Assembly (NCBI GenBank): GCA_002710885.1
Contig: PAIW01000025.1
Span: 3,248 to 17,283 of the forward strand
Source: Chloroflexota bacterium
GTDB lineage: Bacteria > Chloroflexota > Dehalococcoidia > SAR202 > UBA11138
Direction: 5' to 3'
Length of the DNA stretch: 14,036 bases
Every line of letters begins with the position of its first letter. Position 1 is the stretch's first letter. The translations under genes and the position numbers were made by a program. This document shows, one piece after another, positions 7,439 through 14,036 of this stretch. The notes beneath the pieces are model-generated. The model saw only the letters and a list, made by a program, of their open reading frames with translations, searched no databases and was not told the origin of the DNA.

Positions 7439-8542
7439 ATGCCTTCTTCTGGCAACTTCGATCGCACCTCCCTTTTTGAAACACATCAGCGGCTGGACGC
7501 TCGCATCGTGGAGTTCGCGGGCTGGGAGATGCCGATTCAATATGGCGGCATCCTGGAGGAGGTGAGCCAGGTCCGCTCCAACACCGGCTTGTTCGACGTG
7601 TCCCACATGGGTAGGCTAGAGATCGAGGGGCCGGATGCGGCAATGATGTTGGACCGCGTGCTGAGCGTTAACGTCCCGAAACTCAGGCAGGGACGCGCCC
7701 GATACAACGTTATCTGCGACGAAAATGGCGGCATAATCGACGACTGCATTATATATCGGCGAGCCGCCGAGAAATTCTTGCTCATACCCAATGCGTCCAA
7801 CACCCAGCCTGTCGTGAAATGGCTCGAACGTTGGACCCCTGACGATGCCCAGCTCACGATAACGAACGTCACAACCCAGACCGCCATGATCGCCTGTCAG
7901 GGCCCGAATTCGGTGGAATACCTCCAAAAACTGACCGAGACCGACCTGTCGGTAGTGCGCCCATTCAGAGCAATTGACGCTCAGGTATTGGGGCACGATT
8001 CATTTTTGGCGCGGACAGGGTACACCGGCGAGGACGGGTTTGAGATAATCCTTCCCGCCGAAGCCGCATCAGACGTATGGGGAGGCCTCATGGACCTGGG
8101 CGCGGCGGCATGTGGTCTCGGCGCCCGCGACGTACTGAGGCTGGAGGCGGGCTTGCTCCTGCACGGCAACGATATGGACACCTCGATCAACCCTTACGAA
8201 GCCGGGTTGGATAATTTCGTCGATCCCGATAGAGATGACTACCTGGCCGGCCAGATACTGAGGAAGATCAGAGACGAAGGCCCGAGCCGAAAACTGGCGG
8301 CGTTCAGCATGATCGGTAGAGGGATACCTAGGCACGGATACGCCATATCCGATGGACAGAACGCCATCGGCGAGGTCTCAAGCGGAGGCCCATCTCCCAC
8401 GCTTGACATGAATATAGGTATGGGCTATGTTCCTATCGAATATTCGACCCCAGGCTCCACGATATTCATCGAGATCCGCGGGCGTCCGGTCGAAGCCAAA
8501 GTAACCGCACTTCCCTTCTACACACGGAGACGCGACGCATGA
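7439..8542 (+). CDS. gcvT: glycine cleavage system T protein (aminomethyltransferase)
   Basis: Takes the aminomethyl group from lipoyl-H protein, passes it to tetrahydrofolate and releases ammonia; cytoplasmic. With ATG 7439 it has 367 residues, the normal length. A TTG at 7427 is in frame and possible, but neither start has a clear ribosome site. Family blocks: EFAGWEMPIQYGG near the N-terminus, LFDVSHMGRLEIEGPDA, GGIIDDCIIYR with the conserved catalytic Asp, LIPNASN, the glycine-rich folate-site region RTGYTGEDGFEI, GLGARDVLRLEAGLLLHGND, and the C-terminal GMGYVPIEYSTPGS. It is the first gene of a gcvT-gcvH-gcvPA-gcvPB operon. Its TGA overlaps the gcvH ATG by four bases (ATGA). Confidence 0.96.
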   Translation: MPSSGNFDRTSLFETHQRLDARIVEFAGWEMPIQYGGILEEVSQVRSNTGLFDVSHMGRLEIEGPDAAMMLDRVLSVNVPKLRQGRARYNVICDENGGIIDDCIIYRRAAEKFLLIPNASNTQPVVKWLERWTPDDAQLTITNVTTQTAMIACQGPNSVEYLQKLTETDLSVVRPFRAIDAQVLGHDSFLARTGYTGEDGFEIILPAEAASDVWGGLMDLGAAACGLGARDVLRLEAGLLLHGNDMDTSINPYEAGLDNFVDPDRDDYLAGQILRKIRDEGPSRKLAAFSMIGRGIPRHGYAISDGQNAIGEVSSGGPSPTLDMNIGMGYVPIEYSTPGSTIFIEIRGRPVEAKVTALPFYTRRRDA

Positions 8543-8925
8543 ACCCCCCAGACTTGAAATACTCAAAGGAACACGAATGGGTCAGGAGCGAATCTGACTC
8601 GGTTGTCGTGATGGGCATCACCGAGTTCGCTCAGGACAGCCTGGGCGACGTGGTGTTCGTCGAGATACCCGATGTGGACGCCGAACTGACCCAGGGCGAG
8701 AAGATGGGCGAGATCGAATCGGTCAAGGCGGTGTCCGACCTGTACTCACCGGTCAGTGGCAAGGTCATTAAGCGCAACGAATCGCTAATCGACAATCCCG
8801 AACTGGTTAATGAAGGCCCTTTCGAGCAGGGTTGGATGTTGAAGGTGGAAATCAAAGACTGCTCTGAATTGGACAACCTGCTCTCTGTAGAGGACTATAA
8901 CTCGTTCCTCAAATCTGGAGCCTGA
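8539..8925 (+). CDS. gcvH: glycine cleavage system H protein
   Basis: Lipoyl carrier protein (128 aa) that shuttles the aminomethyl intermediate between P, T and L proteins. The N-terminus LKYSKEHEWVR is the family signature. GITEFAQDSLGDVVFVEIPD forms the core sheet, and the lipoylated lysine is Lys63 in GEIESVKAVSDLYSPVSG. The C-terminal PFEQGWMLKVEI block is also typical, and length is standard. The start overlaps the end of gcvT (ATGA), and a 7-base gap separates its stop from gcvPA, which supports a single transcript. Lipoylation enzymes and the dihydrolipoyl dehydrogenase (L protein) are not encoded in this window. Confidence 0.98.
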   Translation: MNPPDLKYSKEHEWVRSESDSVVVMGITEFAQDSLGDVVFVEIPDVDAELTQGEKMGEIESVKAVSDLYSPVSGKVIKRNESLIDNPELVNEGPFEQGWMLKVEIKDCSELDNLLSVEDYNSFLKSGA

Positions 8926-8932
8926 TCGCAAT

Positions 8933-10264
8933 ATGTCAGACAATGACTACCAGTCTCCGTACACTCCCAACACCGACCATGACCGACAACAGATGCTTGA
9001 AGCCATCGGCGTAAGCTCTGTCGAAGAATTGTTCAAAGACATACCCGAAGGTTACACAACCGATTCTCTAGATCTGCCTCCGGCGCTCTCGGAACCGGAA
9101 TTGATGGCCCATGCACAGGAGTTAGCCGCAAGCAACATGGTTCCCGGCGATTACGCCTGCTTCCTGGGAGCGGGGGTCTATCGCCACCACATTCCGGCTG
9201 TGGTCAGACAGATTACTGGCCGCAGCGAATTCATGACTGCCTACACGCCCTACCAGCCTGAAGTCTCCCAGGGAACCCTTCAGACAGCCTACGAATTCCA
9301 GACGTTGGTTAGCCAGTTGACAGGCATGGAAGTCGCCAATCTTGGCATGTACGATGGCTCAACTTCGATGGCCGAAGCGGCGCTTATGTCGGCGCGGATC
9401 ACCAAGTTTGACCGAATCTCGATAATGGACACAGTCTCGCCTCTGTACCGAGAAGTGCTGGACACCTACGCTCAGGCTCCCGGACTTAAAATTGACACTT
9501 TCACGAGCAGTCAGACCGAGTTGGAAGAAGGGACAGCCTGCCTGATCGTTCAGCAGCCCAACTTCTTTGGCTACATGGAGGATATGGCAGCGCTCTCAAA
9601 GCTAGCCCATGACAACGGCGCTTTGCTCATCGTGAGCTCAGATCCGATTTCGCTGGCGATGTTCAAGCCGCCTGGAGACTACGACGCCGACATAGTCGTG
9701 GGCGAGGGACAACCGATGGGCGTACCTCCGACATTCGGTGGCCCATTCGTGGGTCTGTTCGCCTGCAAGCAGGAATACATCCGCCAAATGCCTGGACGTA
9801 TCGTCGGAAAAACCGTCGACACCAAGGATCGCACCGCCTACGTGCTGACGCTCCAGACACGTGAACAACACATCCGGCGTGAGCGTGCGACCTCCAACAT
9901 CTGCACCGCCGTGGCCCTCATAGCGCTGATGTCCACGGTATATATGTCCTCCAATGGGAAACGAGGCATGCGACACGTAGCCGAGCTTTGCTATCACAAA
10001 GCCCACTACGCGGCCACACTCATCGACGCATTACCAGGTTATTCGGTAAAAACAGACGAGACATTCTTCCAAGAATTTGTTGTCGAATGCCCGTCGCCTC
10101 CCTCTGAATTAAACGAAAAATTATTAGGCTACAAGATCATCGGTGGACTGGACATCACTGCCCAGGTACCCAATGGTATGCTCGTGTGCGCCACCGAGGT
10201 CAACACGCGGGACGAGATCGAAAGACTGGCCGGCGCTCTAGCGGAAATCGGAACAGGCAAATGA
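8933..10264 (+). CDS. gcvPA: glycine dehydrogenase (decarboxylating) subunit 1, GcvPA
   Basis: N-terminal half of the split P protein (443 aa). With GcvPB it forms the PLP-dependent enzyme that decarboxylates glycine and loads the H protein. Diagnostic blocks: YTPNTDHDRQQMLEAIGV at the N-terminus, FLGAGVYRHHIPAVVRQI, the tract FMTAYTPYQPEVSQGTLQ, NLGMYDGSTSMAEAALM, GEGQPMGVPPTFGGPFVGLF, and REQHIRRERATSNICTAVAL. Length is close to the usual 440-450. As expected for this subunit, it lacks the Schiff-base lysine, which is in GcvPB. A modest purine-rich site (TGGAG) precedes ATG 8933. The stop overlaps the gcvPB start in ATGA, consistent with coupled 1:1 synthesis. Confidence 0.97.
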   Translation: MSDNDYQSPYTPNTDHDRQQMLEAIGVSSVEELFKDIPEGYTTDSLDLPPALSEPELMAHAQELAASNMVPGDYACFLGAGVYRHHIPAVVRQITGRSEFMTAYTPYQPEVSQGTLQTAYEFQTLVSQLTGMEVANLGMYDGSTSMAEAALMSARITKFDRISIMDTVSPLYREVLDTYAQAPGLKIDTFTSSQTELEEGTACLIVQQPNFFGYMEDMAALSKLAHDNGALLIVSSDPISLAMFKPPGDYDADIVVGEGQPMGVPPTFGGPFVGLFACKQEYIRQMPGRIVGKTVDTKDRTAYVLTLQTREQHIRRERATSNICTAVALIALMSTVYMSSNGKRGMRHVAELCYHKAHYAATLIDALPGYSVKTDETFFQEFVVECPSPPSELNEKLLGYKIIGGLDITAQVPNGMLVCATEVNTRDEIERLAGALAEIGTGK

Positions 10265-11745
10265 CATCCCTACTCGAAAAATTCGAGCTGAATCGTCGTA
10301 AACTTCTAATGGAGCGCAGTTCTCCCGGCAGGATCGGAACCACGCTGCTACCTCTGGACGTGCCGGAGTCCGAATTGCCCGATGCCGAAATTCTCCGGGA
10401 AGAACTTGAGATGCCGGAGGTAAGCGAGGGCGATCTGGTAAGGTACTTCTCCCAGATCAGCCAGTTCAACTTCTCCATCGACCACAATTTCTACCCGCTT
10501 GGCTCTTGCACTATGAAGTACAACCCCAAGCTGAACGACGAAGTTGCGTCCCTTCCGGGCCTTGCCCAGATTCACCCGCTCCAACCAGAATCTACGGTTC
10601 AGGGGGCCATCAAACTATTATGGGAACTACAGGAGCGACTAGCCGAAATCACAGGCCTGGCGGGAGTGTCCCTGGCGCCGATGGCCGGCGCTGACGGCGA
10701 GCTTGCAGGGATGCTCATGGCCCGCGCTTATCATCTGAAACGGGGAGACACCCAAAGAAAGAAAGTTCTGATCCCTGACAGCGCCCACGGGACCAACCCC
10801 GCCTCCGCGGCAATGGCTGGTTTCGATGTTGTGTCCCTTCCATCGGACGCCGACGGCAACACCGATCTGAACGCCCTGAGAGCCGCTGCGGACGACGAGC
10901 TTGCGGCTCTCATGATCACATTGCCAAGCACGCTTGGGCTGTTTGACAGGAACATTCTTGAAGTCAATCAGATCGTGCGGGATGCCGGAGGCATCGTGTA
11001 CGGAGACGGCGCGAACCTCAACGCGATCGTCGGTCGTGTCAGGCTGGGCGATTTGGGTTTCGACGTCATACATTCCAATTTACACAAAACCTTCACACAA
11101 CCCCACGGAGGCGGGGGTCCAGGCTCCGGTCCGGTAATCGCTGGCGACAGGTTGGTTGATTATCTTCCTCTGCCTATCGCAACACGCACCAGCGCTGATA
11201 ACAACGAATATTTTTCTCTGGGAACGCCACCCAACACCATCGGTCGCATGGGCGCGTTCCACGGCAACTTCGGGGCATTGGTCCGCGCTTACGCCTACAT
11301 TTCCACTCTGGGGAAAGAAGGCATACCAAAGATCAGCGAGGATTCAGTAATCAACGCCAACTATATCCTCAGCCAGTTGAAGGGCTACTACGACCTGCCT
11401 TACGACCGAACATGCATGCACGAAGTCGTTTTTTCAGCACGGAACCTGAAACGCGATCATGGCGTAAGTGCGTTGGACGTGTCCAAACGTCTCATCGACT
11501 ACGGCATACATCCTCCAACGATGTACTTCCCGCTGATTGTCGAAGAGGCCTTGATGATCGAGCCGACGGAGACCGAGTCCAAAGAGACGTTGGACTACTT
11601 CATCGAAGTCATGAAAACCATCGCCCAGGAAGCGGCTGACAACCCTGACGTGCTGCATAATGCGCCTCAAAACACGCCAAACACTCGCGTAGATGAGGCC
11701 CGCGCGGCCAGACGACCAAACCTTCGTTGGCGCAGAGAATCCTGA
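10261..11745 (+). CDS. gcvPB: glycine dehydrogenase (decarboxylating) subunit 2, GcvPB
   Basis: PLP-binding half of the P protein, 494 aa from ATG 10261. I prefer this start to an in-frame one further upstream because it gives the ATGA overlap with gcvPA and the normal family N-terminus (LLEKFELNRRKLLMERS). Key blocks: FYPLGSCTMKYNPK, MAGADGELAGMLMARAYH, PDSAHGTNPASAAMAGF, VYGDGANLNAIVG, and SNLHKTFTQPHGGGGPGSGP with the Schiff-base Lys276. The C-terminal half is the usual aspartate-aminotransferase-like small domain (HPPTMYFPLIVEEALMIEPT). It is the last gene of the gcv operon. A gap of 113 bases to the peroxiredoxin has no clear terminator, so read-through is possible. Confidence 0.97.
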   Translation: MTSLLEKFELNRRKLLMERSSPGRIGTTLLPLDVPESELPDAEILREELEMPEVSEGDLVRYFSQISQFNFSIDHNFYPLGSCTMKYNPKLNDEVASLPGLAQIHPLQPESTVQGAIKLLWELQERLAEITGLAGVSLAPMAGADGELAGMLMARAYHLKRGDTQRKKVLIPDSAHGTNPASAAMAGFDVVSLPSDADGNTDLNALRAAADDELAALMITLPSTLGLFDRNILEVNQIVRDAGGIVYGDGANLNAIVGRVRLGDLGFDVIHSNLHKTFTQPHGGGGPGSGPVIAGDRLVDYLPLPIATRTSADNNEYFSLGTPPNTIGRMGAFHGNFGALVRAYAYISTLGKEGIPKISEDSVINANYILSQLKGYYDLPYDRTCMHEVVFSARNLKRDHGVSALDVSKRLIDYGIHPPTMYFPLIVEEALMIEPTETESKETLDYFIEVMKTIAQEAADNPDVLHNAPQNTPNTRVDEARAARRPNLRWRRES

Positions 11746-11858
11746 ATTAGAGGCAGGAATTCTCGAAGTTTTGTACAATCCAAGCGGCGCACATCCCGAT
11801 AACTTAAGAGAGGCGCCGTGGTTAGACCTCATAATTCCAAAACTAGGAGATTAGAACT

Positions 11859-12317
11859 ATGGTAGATGTCGGACAGGCAGCTCCAGACTTCAAACTCCCG
11901 GCCCACAACGGGTCAGGGGTCAGTCTTAGCGATTTCAAAGGTGAGAAGAACGTCGTTCTATCGTTCCACATATTCTCATTCACAGGCGGTTGAACGCACC
12001 AGGTCTCCACATTCCGGATATTCAATTCTGGATTTGATGAGAGAGATACCCAGGTGCTGGGTATTAGCACAGACGCTCGACCGACTCAGGTAGCCTTCGC
12101 GGCTTCAGTGGGATCGATTCCCTACCCCATTCTCGCCGACTTCGAGCCGAAAGGCGCGATGTCTAAACTTTATGGGGTGTATAACGAAGAGCGTGGCACA
12201 GCCAATCGATCGGTGTTCATAATCGACAAAGAAGGCATCGTACGTTGGAAGCAGGAGTTCGGCAACGCCGCGGACATCGATCCAAAAGCGCTCATGGCCG
12301 AGATCGACAAGATCTAG
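11859..12317 (+). CDS. AhpE-type peroxiredoxin, predicted selenoprotein (in-frame TGA = Sec45)
   Basis: Thiol/selenol peroxidase that would reduce peroxides in the cytoplasm. ATG 11859 follows GGAG by 9 bases. The frame opens with MVDVGQAAPDFKLPA, runs through NVVLSFHIFSFTGG, meets TGA at 11991-11993, then continues in the same frame to a TAG ending at 12317. Downstream blocks are intact: TQVLGISTD, YPILADFEPKGAMSKLYGVY, NEERGTANRSVFIIDKEGIV. With TGA decoded the protein has 152 residues and the TGA is residue 45. From memory, Mycobacterium tuberculosis AhpE aligns without gaps up to its peroxidatic Cys45. Thr42 and the active-site Arg117 are kept; the usual Pro at 38 is Ile, a mild warning. 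Selenocysteine is the best reading; a single nonsense mutation is the alternative. A weak TACAAT at 11774 may be a -10 box. Confidence 0.75.
11996..12057 (+). promoter_or_regulatory. candidate bacterial SECIS fold after the peroxiredoxin TGA
   Basis: Beginning 3 bases after the TGA, hand-folding gives GCACC pairing with GGTGC, GGT with ACC and CTC with GAG. After an internal loop, TCCGGA (12013-12018) pairs with TCTGGA (12027-12032) around an 8-base loop. The apical loop starts 25 bases after the TGA, within the 16-37 range usually quoted for bacterial SECIS elements. However, the loop begins UA and lacks the G normally found in its first two positions, so this is only a candidate. Confidence 0.3.
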
Positions 12318-12342
12318 ATCACAACATCGCGATAATATCCAC

Positions 12343-12380
12343 GTGTGGGCGGGTTGATTGACCCGCCCACACTGTTTCTG
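12343..12380 (+). terminator. strong stem-loop terminator after the peroxiredoxin
   Basis: A perfect 12-bp stem GTGTGGGCGGGT (12343-12354) / ACCCGCCCACAC (12361-12372) with a 6-base loop lies 25 bases beyond the peroxiredoxin stop and is followed by TGTTTCTG. The GC-rich stem and partly T-rich tail fit an intrinsic terminator on the plus strand. It separates the gcv/peroxiredoxin unit from trmI. Confidence 0.75.
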
Positions 12381-12435
12381 CGATTCATCCATCGGCTAGG
12401 ATACGAGGGAATTTTGATAACGAGCGTGATACCCC

Positions 12436-13278
12436 ATGAGTGATGACCCGACCCCAAAAGAGCAGGTATTCAGCGAGGGCGACCAAGCTCTGATCGTCGA
12501 CCGGAGAGACCGTCAATACCTCGTTCGACTGACACAGGACAACCGATTTGAGTCCCATGTCGGGAACTTCGATCTGTCCAAGCTAATCGGAATGCCCTAT
12601 GGCAGTTGGCTCAAGTCGCCTTCCGGCCACAGAATCATCGCTTACAAGCCAACGCTGGCGGACATCACGTTGCGGATGCCCCGCATCGCCACCGTGATGT
12701 ATCCTAAAGACTTGGCAACGCTCCTAGTGTACGCAGACATATTCCCTGGCGCAAAAGTGCTGGAGGCGGGCGCAGGCTCTGGGGCGACCACGATGACCCT
12801 CCTGAGAGCGGTTGGAGAATCTGGGCACGTGATTTCCTATGACACACGCCAGGACATGCTGGACCAAACGTTAGCGAACGTAAAGTTGGCGAACTCCGAT
12901 CCACATAACCTCACGTTGAAGCAAAAAAACATCTACGAGGACATTGAGGATGATGGCATTGACAGGCTAGTGCTTGACCTGCCTGAACCGTGGCACGTTG
13001 TGCCTCACGCCTCGGACAAACTGGTTTACGGCGGAATACTGTTCAGCTTCCTGCCAACGATACTGCAGGTCCATGATCTAACGCTCGCATTGCGGGAACA
13101 GGGAACGTTCAACCTCATTGAGACGATGGAAGTCACAATGCGTCCCTGGTCCGTCGGCGGGCGAAGCGTCAGGCCATCCCACCGGATGATCGGCCATACA
13201 GGGTTCATCACAACCGCAAGAAAAAGCTCCCCCCGACCCGACCCAGAAGACGAAACAAATGAGGAATCTAATACTTGA
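12436..13278 (+). CDS. trmI: tRNA (adenine-N1)-methyltransferase TrmI (m1A58)
   Basis: Class I SAM-dependent methyltransferase (280 aa) expected to form 1-methyladenosine at position 58 in the tRNA T-loop, working as a tetramer. The N-terminal beta-domain is typical (VFSEGDQALIVDRRDRQYLV), followed by LRMPRIATVMYPKDLA, which leads into the Rossmann fold. The SAM motif is VLEAGAGSGATT (108-119), and DLPEPWHVVP (181-190) is the family's catalytic-region motif. Near the end, MRPWSVGGRSVRPSHRMIGH and TGFITTARK match the family. A charged low-complexity tail (about 265-280) is probably disordered. The ribosome site is weak. The gene follows a strong terminator, so it should have its own promoter, although I could not identify a convincing one in the 55 bases available. 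It converges on the next gene with a 16-base gap. Confidence 0.93.
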   Translation: MSDDPTPKEQVFSEGDQALIVDRRDRQYLVRLTQDNRFESHVGNFDLSKLIGMPYGSWLKSPSGHRIIAYKPTLADITLRMPRIATVMYPKDLATLLVYADIFPGAKVLEAGAGSGATTMTLLRAVGESGHVISYDTRQDMLDQTLANVKLANSDPHNLTLKQKNIYEDIEDDGIDRLVLDLPEPWHVVPHASDKLVYGGILFSFLPTILQVHDLTLALREQGTFNLIETMEVTMRPWSVGGRSVRPSHRMIGHTGFITTARKSSPRPDPEDETNEESNT

Positions 13279-13294
13279 AATGCTTTGGACTCGG

Positions 13295-14036
13295 TCAGGG
13301 ACTTTCATCATCATGCTGATCTTGGTCGAACGACCAGAGATGGTCTATCGTAAATTCAGTCTGAGAGAGTCGGCCGGCAAATAGCGGGATATGTTCGGGT
13401 CGGAGCAACAGAGCAGGCAGGGCCGTTGTTCGTGATGCGTCAAGAATAAGCGACTCGAAACTTCGCACGCCAGTCCTCTTTTGCTGGATCAACACGAAGT
13501 AACCGCCCAGGCCGCCGGGTTTGACCAGTTCGCGAATGGCCGTAAGGTTGGCATCGCGCTCAAAAGCATCTATTTTCAATTCGCTGATATCTTTCGCAAT
13601 CTCTCTAATGCCGATATCGTTAAGAAATTCAGCTTGGCTCAGCAAGACCACAGGAGAAAGGCCCGATGCTCTGCCCTCATCCACCACCGCGGTGAAATCG
13701 ACGTGCGCCGTAATGTCCTGACGCCCTATGCGCTGGTACGGACTGGAGCCGTCGGTATGTCGGAAATAGGTCTGAAGCGTTCCCATTGACCGTTTGGCTG
13801 AGTACAGCTGCTCGGCCTCATGCCCATAGTCGATCGTTATTACAAAACCCCGATTCAATACTCTGGACACTCGTTCCATCCAAGGAGATATGTCCAAATT
13901 GACTTCGCCCTTGAAGCCTTCTGGCAGTGGGCGTCCCAAATTTTCGAGACGTCGTGCGATGAGCGGAGTAGAAGGCGCTCCGAACTCTTCGACCAACTCG
14001 CCTGCATTGTTGATGGTCACGAATGCTTCCTGGAGC
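13295..14036 (-). CDS. MidA/NDUFAF7-family SAM-dependent methyltransferase (COG1565/DUF185), C-terminal part
   Basis: The frame is open at the right edge of the window (codons LQEAF precede a GTG at 14020 that would be a false start), so the N-terminal part with the SAM-binding motif is missing. The visible 247 codons carry the family's second half: LQEAFVTI, GELVEEFGAPSTPLI, GFKGEVNLDISPWMERVS, RGFVITIDYGHEAEQLYSAK, MGTLQTYFRHTDGSSPYQRI and GRQDITAHVDFTAVVDEG. Eukaryotic NDUFAF7 methylates an arginine of a respiratory complex I subunit; the bacterial role is less clear, so a protein-methyltransferase function is inference. It ends with TGA 16 bases from trmI, convergently, with no terminator between them. 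Confidence 0.88.
   Translation of the reverse strand, partial: LQEAFVTINNAGELVEEFGAPSTPLIARRLENLGRPLPEGFKGEVNLDISPWMERVSRVLNRGFVITIDYGHEAEQLYSAKRSMGTLQTYFRHTDGSSPYQRIGRQDITAHVDFTAVVDEGRASGLSPVVLLSQAEFLNDIGIREIAKDISELKIDAFERDANLTAIRELVKPGGLGGYFVLIQQKRTGVRSFESLILDASRTTALPALLLRPEHIPLFAGRLSQTEFTIDHLWSFDQDQHDDESP

Noticed and set aside
7189..7467. 92-codon minus-strand ORF between ftsH and gcvT
   Set aside because: It overlaps both promoters and the gcvT start, has no ribosome site, and matches no family I recognise.
10186..10260. Upstream extension of GcvPB by 25 residues
   Set aside because: It lies wholly inside gcvPA, is arginine-rich in a shadow-frame manner, and ATG 10261 gives the normal N-terminus and an ATGA overlap.
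11785..11818. CGGCGC / GCGCCG inverted repeat between gcvPB and the peroxiredoxin as a terminator
   Set aside because: The stem is only 6 bp with a 22-base loop and there is no T-run after it, so it is too weak to call.
12054..12317. Stand-alone 87-codon ORF as a separate small gene
   Set aside because: It is the C-terminal part of the peroxiredoxin in the same frame as the ATG at 11859; only the TGA separates them.
1..14036. CRISPR array, tRNA, rRNA or mobile element
   Set aside because: I saw no regularly spaced direct repeats, no tRNA-like cloverleaf, no rRNA motifs and no transposase or terminal inverted repeats on either strand.

Overview
The window is about 54% GC by eye, densely coded and without insertion sequences. 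It looks like a chromosomal segment of a Gram-positive-like or Chloroflexota-type bacterium. The split glycine dehydrogenase (GcvPA + GcvPB), the TrmI tRNA methyltransferase, a PhnD-type lipoprotein and a Ser/Thr-kinase-like remnant are compatible with Chloroflexota, possibly a marine or soil Dehalococcoidia/SAR202-like lineage. That assignment is inference; no rRNA or marker tree is available here.

Left part, minus strand (1-2607): an ABC importer operon under a good sigma-70-type promoter. It encodes a lipoprotein binding protein, an ATPase, a permease and the first 36 codons of a second permease. The family is PhnCDE, but the binding protein resembles, from memory, the branch annotated as putative selenate binding rather than phosphonate binding. 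Upstream on the same strand lies a hydantoinase-like amidohydrolase (2729-4168). Next comes a decayed plus-strand protein kinase-like gene (about 4381-5196), broken by an in-frame TGA and a pair of compensating frameshifts.

Middle: ftsH (5233-7104, minus) and the glycine cleavage operon gcvT-gcvH-gcvPA-gcvPB (7439-11745, plus) diverge from a 334-bp intergenic region with one recognisable promoter for each. The gcv genes overlap or nearly abut, so they are probably translationally coupled. The L-protein and lipoylation genes are not in the window.

Right part: the most notable gene is an AhpE-type peroxiredoxin (11859-12317). Its reading frame is interrupted once, by TGA at codon 45, exactly where the family has its peroxidatic cysteine. 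Read as selenocysteine, it gives a full-length 152-residue protein. A possible SECIS-like fold follows the TGA. Together with the selenate-type importer about 9 kb away, this suggests a selenium-using organism. A strong stem-loop ends the peroxiredoxin unit. It is followed by trmI (12436-13278) and, convergently, the C-terminal part of a MidA/NDUFAF7-family methyltransferase (13295 to the window end).
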